A stretch of DNA of 64,000 bases, taken from assembly GCA_031550535.1 (NCBI GenBank), contig JAVBOM010000045.1:1-64000 (forward strand). The letters are read 5' to 3'. Below the pieces are notes generated by a model that saw nothing but the letters and a program-made list of their open reading frames with translations, had not been told where the DNA came from and did not search any database. This DNA comes from Avichristensenella sp031550535. GTDB lineage: Bacteria; Bacillota; Clostridia; Christensenellales; Aristaeellaceae. The translations under genes and the position numbers were made by a program. Positions 59,336-64,000 of the stretch are shown here, one piece after another (within the stretch, counting starts at the first letter, position 1; the number at the start of each line of letters is the position of its first letter).

Positions 59336-59364
59336 TTGACAGAACAGGCTTGGCTGCCTATACT
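59336..59364 (+). promoter_or_regulatory. Promoter of the erm leader and gene
   Basis: TTGACA (59336-59341), 17 bases, TATACT (59359-59364). It lies about 44 bases before the leader peptide ATG and 158 before the erm ATG. Confidence 0.75.
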
Positions 59365-59407
59365 GACATTGCATCAAAAATAACCCCACAAGGAGAAACA
59401 CACGTCG

Positions 59408-59437
59408 ATGGGCATTTGCGTGATTCGGATTCGCTAA
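59408..59437 (+). CDS. Nine-residue leader peptide of erm, ending Arg-Ile-Arg
   Basis: ATG at 59408, sequence MGICVIRIR, stop TAA at 59435-59437; AAGGAG lies at 59390-59395. Arg-x-Arg motifs are known macrolide-dependent ribosome arrest sites in Erm leader peptides such as ErmDL. The position between promoter and attenuator hairpin, and the lack of any other role, support a drug-sensing leader. Not tested in this species. Confidence 0.7.
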   Translation: MGICVIRIR

Positions 59438-59500
59438 AAAGGGTGTACGAAACGGCCGTTTGACGGCTATTTTGTGCGCCTCTTTTTTGCTTCCGAATCA
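59421..59500 (+). promoter_or_regulatory. Attenuator of erm: terminator hairpin and alternative pairing
   Basis: The segment AAAAAGGGTGTACGAAA (59436-59452) can pair, with wobbles and one bulge, with TTTTGTGCGCC-TCTTTTT (59470-59487) and runs into a six-T tract: an intrinsic terminator. Separately TGATTCGGA in the leader codons (59421-59429) pairs perfectly with TCCGAATCA (59492-59500) just before the erm ribosome binding site. Confidence 0.65.
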
Positions 59501-59521
59501 AAGCAATCGAGGTGTGTTTTT

Positions 59522-60307
59522 ATGTCCGCAAAAAGGGCTTCCTATGGGCAACCCGCGTATTCCGTGTCGCAGAACTTTCTCACCAGCAAGCGCACCATCG
59601 CGCGGCTGATCGGCATCGCCAAGCTGTCCGCCGTGGACGACGTGATCGAGATCGGCGCGGGCAAGGGCCACATCACGCGCGCGCTGGCGGGCACGTGCCG
59701 GTCGGTCCGCGCCTACGAAATCGACCCGCGCCTGTGCGGCCATCTGCACGCGGCGCTCGGCGGCACGCGGAATCTGCACATAACTGAACAGGATTTTCTC
59801 CAGGCCCGCCTCCCGGCACAGGGAAACTACAAAGTATTCTCCAACATCCCCTTTTCCGCCACCACGGCGATCCTGCGCAAGCTGACGGAAGCGCCCAACC
59901 CACCGCAGGGCGCGTGGCTCGTCATGGAGAAGGGCGCGGCGAAGCGGTTCGCCGGGCTGCCGGGGGAGAGTGCCGCGTCCCTCGCGATCAAGCCGTTTTT
60001 CGATGTGCGCATCGCGTACCACTTACGGCGAGAAGACTTTCACCCCGCGCCAGGGGTGGATACGGTGCTGCTGCACCTTTCGCGCAAGGCTGCACCGGAC
60101 CTTCCGGCCTGCGAGCGGTCACGTTTCGCCGCGTTCGTGGCCGACTGCCGCCGCCTGGGGATTAGGTCCCGCCTGACGCCGCGACAGATCGGGATGGCGC
60201 TGCGCGCCGCCGGGCTGCCGCCGATCGAGCCTTCCGGCGTGATGCTGTATGTGCAGTGGCTCTGCCTTTTTCGATGTTACCGACAAATACGGCACAGCGC
60301 TGATTGA
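59522..60307 (+). CDS. erm: Erm-type 23S rRNA (adenine-2058-N6) methyltransferase
   Basis: 261 residues of the KsgA/Erm fold. SQNFLTSKRTIARLI and the SAM loop VIEIGAGKGHITRAL are followed by the catalytic NIPFSATTAILRKL. The Ile/Phe in NIPF, and a C-terminus ending YVQWLCLFRCYR, favour Erm over KsgA. It would methylate A2058 and give macrolide, lincosamide and streptogramin B resistance. GAGGTG precedes the ATG at 59522. A promoter, leader peptide and attenuator lie upstream, which suggests inducible expression. Codon use looks like that of its neighbours, so transfer, if any, is not recent. Confidence 0.85.
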   Translation: MSAKRASYGQPAYSVSQNFLTSKRTIARLIGIAKLSAVDDVIEIGAGKGHITRALAGTCRSVRAYEIDPRLCGHLHAALGGTRNLHITEQDFLQARLPAQGNYKVFSNIPFSATTAILRKLTEAPNPPQGAWLVMEKGAAKRFAGLPGESAASLAIKPFFDVRIAYHLRREDFHPAPGVDTVLLHLSRKAAPDLPACERSRFAAFVADCRRLGIRSRLTPRQIGMALRAAGLPPIEPSGVMLYVQWLCLFRCYRQIRHSAD

Positions 60308-60332
60308 CAGACGCATTCCGCGTTTGTATACT
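60304..60332 (+). promoter_or_regulatory. Promoter of ahcY
   Basis: TTGACA (60304-60309) overlaps the erm stop codon; 17 bases later TATACT (60327-60332). The ahcY ATG is 42 bases downstream. Confidence 0.75.
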
Positions 60333-60373
60333 CAATCAATAAAAGCTGAATGAAATACCGGAGGAACAGTCGC

Positions 60374-61618
60374 ATGCAGTCGATTATCGCGAACCCCGCG
60401 CTGGCGGAGGCCGGCGCGCAGAAAATACGGTGGGCCGCGGAGCACATGCCGGTGCTGACGGCCATCCGGGAGCGGTTTGAGGCCGAGCGCCCGCTCGCGG
60501 GGCTTACGCTCGCCATCTCCATCCACCTGGAGGCCAAGACCGCCTTCCTGGCGCAGACACTCGCGGCGGGCGGGGCTACGGTCGTGGCGATGGGCAGCAA
60601 CCCGCTGTCCACGCAGGACGACGTATGCGCGGCGCTCAGCGCGTCCGGCGTGACGGTGTTCGCGCGCCACGCGTGCACCGCCGAGGAATACGAGGAATAT
60701 CTGATCCGGGGGATGGAAACCCGGCCGCATGTGCTCATCGACGACGGCGGCGATCTGGTGCACATTCTGCACGGCGTAAGGCCCGAATTGGCCGAACGGC
60801 TGATCGGCGGCTGCGAGGAGACGACGACCGGCGTGAAGCGCCTGCGCGCGAGGGAGAAAGAAGGCGCGTTGCGCTTCCCGATGCTGCTGGTGAACGACGC
60901 GGACAGCAAGCACCTCTTTGACAACCGGTATGGCACGGGCCAGAGCGTGTGGGACGGCATCCTCCGCACCACGAACCTGACCGTCGCGGGCAGCACAGTG
61001 GTGGTCGCGGGCTACGGCTGGTGCGGCAAGGGCGTGGCGATGCGGGCGAAGGGGCTGGGCGCACGGGTGATCGTGACCGAAATCGACCCCATCAAGGCGT
61101 GCGAAGCCGTGATGGACGGCTTCTCCGTGATGCCGATGGCCGAGGCCGCGCCGCTGGGGGACTTCTTCATCACCGTCACGGGCTGCAATCAGGTGATCGA
61201 CGTGCGGCATTTTGATCTGCTGAAGGATGGCGCTGTGCTGGCCAACGCGGGGCATTTCGATGTGGAAGTGGACATGGCCGGCCTGCGGGCGCACGCTGTA
61301 CGGCATTTCACGGCGCGCAAGAACATTGAGGGGTACGCGCTGCCGAACGGCCGCACGGTGTACGCGCTGGCCGAGGGGCGGCTGGTGAACCTCGCGGCGG
61401 GCGACGGTCACCCGGCGGAGATCATGGACATGAGCTTTGCGCTGCAGGCGCTGTGCTGCGAGTATCTGGTCCGGGAGGGCAAGAGCCTCGCGCCGGGCGT
61501 GTACCCGGTGCCGCGCGAGGTGGACGCGCTGGTGGCGTCGCTACGGCTCGCGTCGCAGGGTGTGCGCATGGACGAACTGACCCGCGAGCAGGCGGCGTAT
61601 TTGGCCGGGTGGGCATAA
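60374..61618 (+). CDS. ahcY: Adenosylhomocysteinase
   Basis: 414 residues. NAD-binding GYGWCGKGVAMRAKGLGARV, substrate site NDADSKHLFDNRYGTGQS and TGCNQVIDVRHF are typical. It splits S-adenosylhomocysteine to adenosine and homocysteine, removing the product of SAM methylations such as those of the two adjacent rRNA methylases. GGAGG precedes the ATG at 60374. This shorter SAHH lacks the roughly 40-residue insert of mammalian-type enzymes. Confidence 0.93.
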   Translation: MQSIIANPALAEAGAQKIRWAAEHMPVLTAIRERFEAERPLAGLTLAISIHLEAKTAFLAQTLAAGGATVVAMGSNPLSTQDDVCAALSASGVTVFARHACTAEEYEEYLIRGMETRPHVLIDDGGDLVHILHGVRPELAERLIGGCEETTTGVKRLRAREKEGALRFPMLLVNDADSKHLFDNRYGTGQSVWDGILRTTNLTVAGSTVVVAGYGWCGKGVAMRAKGLGARVIVTEIDPIKACEAVMDGFSVMPMAEAAPLGDFFITVTGCNQVIDVRHFDLLKDGAVLANAGHFDVEVDMAGLRAHAVRHFTARKNIEGYALPNGRTVYALAEGRLVNLAAGDGHPAEIMDMSFALQALCCEYLVREGKSLAPGVYPVPREVDALVASLRLASQGVRMDELTREQAAYLAGWA

Positions 61619-61632
61619 GAGAGGCATTCCCT

Positions 61633-62685
61633 ATGGAAGCAATCCAAACGATGACGATTCAAAGCGCGCGGCTGCTGCTTCGCCCGCTCACGGCGGACGA
61701 CTTTGCGGCGATCCACAGCTTTGCCAGCCGCTATGAAAATGTGCGCTACATGCCCTGGGGGCCGAACGGCGAGCGGGAAACATGGGATTTTCTGCGGTTC
61801 GCGATTTCCGAATGGGAAAAGACGCCCCGCGAGCATTTTCACTGGGGTATCATCCTGTAAGAGACGGGCGAGTTGATCGGCGACTGCGATCTCGCGCTGC
61901 GCGGGGAAGGCGAGGCGCGCCTGGGCTGGATTCTGCGCCGTGACCGCTGGAACCAGGGCTACGGCACCGAGGTCTGCGGGGCGCTCCTGCGCTTCGGCTT
62001 TGAGACGTTGGGGCTCCGGCGGATCGTGGCCCTGTGCGACGCGGAGAACCACGGTTCCTACCGTGTCATGGAGAAGAACGGCATGCGCCGGGAAGGGTTT
62101 TTCTTCCAGACACGCCGCGCCAATCCAAGTTCGGGCGAGGCGTGGCGCGACGAGTATCTGTACGCGATGCTCACAGACGAATGGGATATCCGCAAGGAGA
62201 TCGCGTGCTATACCGCGCTGCCTGCGCAGTTTGACGGGTTCATCGAAGTGCCGCTGCTCACGGATGGGGAAATTGAACTGGTCTGCACAGGGAAAAAGCC
62301 CGCGAATCCAGAGAAGAAACATGTGCCCACCTACTGGTTTGACATCCATAGAGGCGGCGAACGTATCGGGACGATCGATCTGCGCATAGGCTATTCGGAG
62401 GGGCTGTATTACGGCGGGCAAATCGGCTACGGCGTGGACGAGGCCCACAGGGGCCATGGGTATGCGGCGAAGGCTTGCCGCCTGCTCGCGCCGGTGATGC
62501 GGGCGCACGGCATGTCGCTGGCGTTGATTACAAACGATATCAGAAACGCCGCTTCGCGCCGTGTGTGCGAAAAGATACCCGCGCGGCTGGTCCGTGTGGC
62601 GCGCGTGCCGGAGTGGCACGGACTGTACCGGCAGGGGCAGCGATGGGTGAACATTTTTGAGTGGATGCCCGAAAAAGAACATTGA
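61633..62685 (+). pseudogene. Tandem GNAT acetyltransferase gene broken by an in-frame TAA
   Basis: One continuous frame of 351 codons holds two GNAT domains, but TAA at 61858-61860 cuts the first domain after HFHWGIIL; the frame goes on with ETGELIGDCDLAL exactly as a RimJ-type GNAT should. The first domain continues to NGMRREGFFFQ and the second spans about codons 220-345 (GYGVDEAHRGHGYAAKAC). GAGAGG lies upstream of the ATG at 61633. Either a nonsense mutation or a sequencing error; a TTG at 61873 could restart the second part. It follows ahcY. Confidence 0.75.
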
Positions 62686-62745
62686 TGGCGGCGCTGATTT
62701 GGAAAATCGGGCGCCATGAAGGGATTCCGCGAGGAATCCCTACCG
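62685..62745 (+). repeat. Repeat family 1, copy I
   Basis: GGCGGCGCTGATTTGGAAA, GGGCGCC and GGGATTCCGCGAGGAATCCC. It starts at the stop codon of the GNAT gene and ends just before the ctsR promoter. Confidence 0.85.
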
Positions 62746-62759
62746 CAATAGAAAAACAC

Positions 62760-62787
62760 TTGCACTTTTTTATATTTGTGGTATACT
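62760..62787 (+). promoter_or_regulatory. Promoter of ctsR-mcsA-mcsB
   Basis: TTGCAC (62760-62765), 16 bases, TGG-TATACT (-10 at 62782-62787). Confidence 0.7.
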
Positions 62788-62792
62788 ATGAA

Positions 62793-62809
62793 TATCAAAG
62801 ATAGTCAAA
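62793..62809 (+). promoter_or_regulatory. CtsR operator
   Basis: Direct heptad repeat TATCAAA-GAT-AGTCAAA, close to the CtsR consensus (A/G)GTCAAA-NAN-(A/G)GTCAAA. It begins 6 bases after the -10, over the expected transcription start, so CtsR should repress its own operon and release it on heat or protein damage. Confidence 0.8.
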
Positions 62810-62826
62810 AATGGAGGATTTCCCAA

Positions 62827-63303
62827 ATGCGACCATTGACAGACAGCATCGAGGCGTTCATCAAATCGCTGCTGGATGAGGGACAGGAGCAGGTGGATGT
62901 ACAGCGCAATGAGCTGGCGCAATACTTCCGCTGCGCGCCGTCCCAGATCACATACGTGCTTTCCACCCGGTTCACGCCGGACCACGGATATGTCATCGAA
63001 AGCCGCCGTGGGGGCGGAGGGTACATCCGTATTGTGCGCCTTCGGGAATCACCGGGCAGCAATTTGCTATATCTTATTAACAAGCGCATTGGCGAGGCGA
63101 TTTCCAGGCAGGACTGCGACGCGATCATATCCCAGCTCAACGAGAACGACGTGATTACCGACAACGAAGCGGGCTTGATGCGCGCCGCCATCTCCGGGGA
63201 CGCCATCAACCTGCCGGTCGCTTTTAAGGATGCGCTTCGTGCGGGCGTGCTGCGCGCCATGCTGCTGCAGCTCGCGGGCCGCATCAAGGGGGAGGATGAA
63301 TAG
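62827..63303 (+). CDS. ctsR: Transcriptional repressor CtsR
   Basis: 158 residues. The winged helix (about 1-75) has SIEAFIKSLLDEG, FRCAPSQITYVLSTRF and the DNA-contacting wing ESRRGGGGYIRI. The C-terminal domain is the McsB/heat-sensing part. It represses clp and mcs genes in low-stress conditions. GGAGG is 9 bases before ATG 62827; the frame is open to 62776 through the operator, which rules out that start. Confidence 0.96.
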   Translation: MRPLTDSIEAFIKSLLDEGQEQVDVQRNELAQYFRCAPSQITYVLSTRFTPDHGYVIESRRGGGGYIRIVRLRESPGSNLLYLINKRIGEAISRQDCDAIISQLNENDVITDNEAGLMRAAISGDAINLPVAFKDALRAGVLRAMLLQLAGRIKGEDE

Positions 63304-63305
63304 CG

Positions 63306-63812
63306 ATGCTATGCGATGATTGCAAGAAAAACCCGGCGACAGTTCGCCTGATCGCCATCGTGGATGGAAATAAAACCGAACGGAACCTGTGCGCGTCGTG
63401 TGTGGCGCGGCAGAAGCTGCAGCTACGCTCGGATGGCGTGCAGAGCATGTTGTCCGCCATCATCAGCGGCGCGGGCAAGACGACGATCAAGCACCCGGGT
63501 CTGCGCTGTTCCGCGTGCGGGATGGAATACGATGATTTTCTCAAAACCAGCCGGCTGGGCTGCGCGCAGTGCTATCAGGACTTCCGGGCGCAACTTCGCC
63601 CGCTCCTGATCCGTCTGCACGGTCGCGCGCAGCACGCGGGCCGCGTGCCGGAGCGCGTGGAGGATTCATTGAAGGCGCTCAGCCGCATGGAGCACCTCCG
63701 GCGCGAGATGGACCTCGCCGTCGCGTGCGAGGACTTTGAGCAGGCCGCCGCGCTCCGGGACGAAATGCGCATGCTGGCCGCCACGTGCCAGGGAGGGAAG
63801 ATTAATGACTGA
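63306..63812 (+). CDS. mcsA: McsA, activator of the McsB arginine kinase
   Basis: 168 residues. Four CxxC pairs (CDDCKKNP, CASCVARQ, CSACGMEY, CAQCYQDF) form zinc fingers, and the C-terminus carries a UVR motif (REMDLAVACEDFEQAAALRDEM). McsA binds and activates McsB and helps direct CtsR and damaged proteins to ClpCP. It follows ctsR with a 2-base gap and overlaps mcsB by 8 bases. Confidence 0.92.
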   Translation: MLCDDCKKNPATVRLIAIVDGNKTERNLCASCVARQKLQLRSDGVQSMLSAIISGAGKTTIKHPGLRCSACGMEYDDFLKTSRLGCAQCYQDFRAQLRPLLIRLHGRAQHAGRVPERVEDSLKALSRMEHLRREMDLAVACEDFEQAAALRDEMRMLAATCQGGKIND

Positions 63813-64000
63813 CAAGAGCGTGCGCGACGTGGTGCTCTACAGCCGCGTCCGTCTGGCGCGCAATTTCGCGGATATCCCGTTTCCCGCCGCCATGCACGGC
63901 GATGACGGTGCGGAGGCGCAATTCCGCGCCGCCGACGCGCTGGCCCACGCGCCCGAGGGGCACGACTACGCGATGCTGCGCATCCAGGACATGGAGGATA
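63805..64000 (+). CDS. mcsB: McsB protein-arginine kinase, N-terminal part (cut by window end)
   Basis: The first 65 codons are seen. VLYSRVRLARNFADIPFP is the conserved start of the phosphagen-kinase-like domain that phosphorylates arginine residues, marking proteins for ClpCP. GGGAGGGAAG precedes the ATG. Operon order ctsR-mcsA-mcsB predicts clpC next, beyond the window. Confidence 0.93.
   Translation, partial: MTDKSVRDVVLYSRVRLARNFADIPFPAAMHGDDGAEAQFRAADALAHAPEGHDYAMLRIQDMED

Noticed and set aside
59522..60307. Reading the erm-like gene as KsgA (16S rRNA dimethyltransferase)
   Set aside because: NIPF in place of NLPY, the Erm-like C-terminus, shorter length and an Arg-x-Arg leader with attenuator all favour Erm; a tree with both families would settle it.
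61858..61860. Recoding of a stop codon as an amino acid in the GNAT gene
   Set aside because: The stop is TAA, not TGA or TAG, and there is no sign of selenocysteine or pyrrolysine context.

Overview
The window is a GC-rich chromosomal segment of a strictly anaerobic, probably spore-forming member of the Clostridia. The evidence is a SpoIID/LytB-type protein, spmA-spmB, a ctsR-mcsA-mcsB stress operon, a CD1247-type protein beside efp, a bifurcating-type [FeFe]-hydrogenase and good sigma-A promoters. I cannot name the genus. None of the three solute-binding proteins has a lipobox, which is unusual for a monoderm.

Layout. 1-6.6 kb: the tail of a transposase, an SH3-repeat SpoIID-domain protein, trmN6, spmAB and a ComB-family phosphatase. 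6.6-14.3 kb (minus): murJ, an EpsG-like membrane protein, helD, a short alaS lacking its C-terminal domains and a small membrane protein. 14.4-15.3 kb: an IS1-family element with target duplications. 15.7-21.2 kb: hydC-hydB-hydA, in which HydB carries a GltD/NfnB-like NAD(P)H oxidoreductase in place of its usual C-terminal ferredoxin domain. 21.3-28.8 kb: a YcxB-like protein, an FbpABC/AfuABC-type ABC importer, two paralogous secreted proteins of unknown family, and a gene-poor stretch with hairpins. 28.8-37.6 kb: a peptide/oligosaccharide-type ABC operon divergent from an AraC-GH39 xylosidase-like fusion. 37.7-45.4 kb: an SH3 protein, mtnA, a second NuoE/NuoF-derived three-gene flavoenzyme resembling the Sporomusa-type (Stn) transhydrogenase, and a GNAT. 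45.4-52.2 kb: a secreted protein, an orphan solute-binding protein, yhaM, a metallo-beta-lactamase-fold hydrolase, a Xaa-Pro peptidase, efp and a CD1247-type protein. 52.2-55.0 kb: repeat-rich DNA, a glycosyltransferase, and a DUF421-DUF4363 pair. 55.2-64 kb: hup, rqcP/yabO, ispDF, a CPBP protease, an RlmI-like methyltransferase, an erm-type rRNA methylase with a leader-peptide attenuator, ahcY, a broken double GNAT gene, and ctsR-mcsA-mcsB (cut by the window end).

How it fits together. The two redox clusters are paralogous NuoE/NuoF modules combined in different ways with a GltD-like module and an iron-sulfur subunit. The first pairs them with a hydrogenase and the second with a hydrogenase-free electron-transfer subunit, so the cell probably balances ferredoxin, NADH, NADPH and H2 through both. 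Between genes lie two dispersed repeat families. The first is a roughly 60-bp double hairpin, always in the same orientation, sometimes running into the ends of genes and once read as the N-terminus of a secreted protein. The second is GC-rich and contains a CGACAATG core. The most informative regulatory region is the macrolide-type leader (Arg-Ile-Arg) plus terminator upstream of the erm gene.
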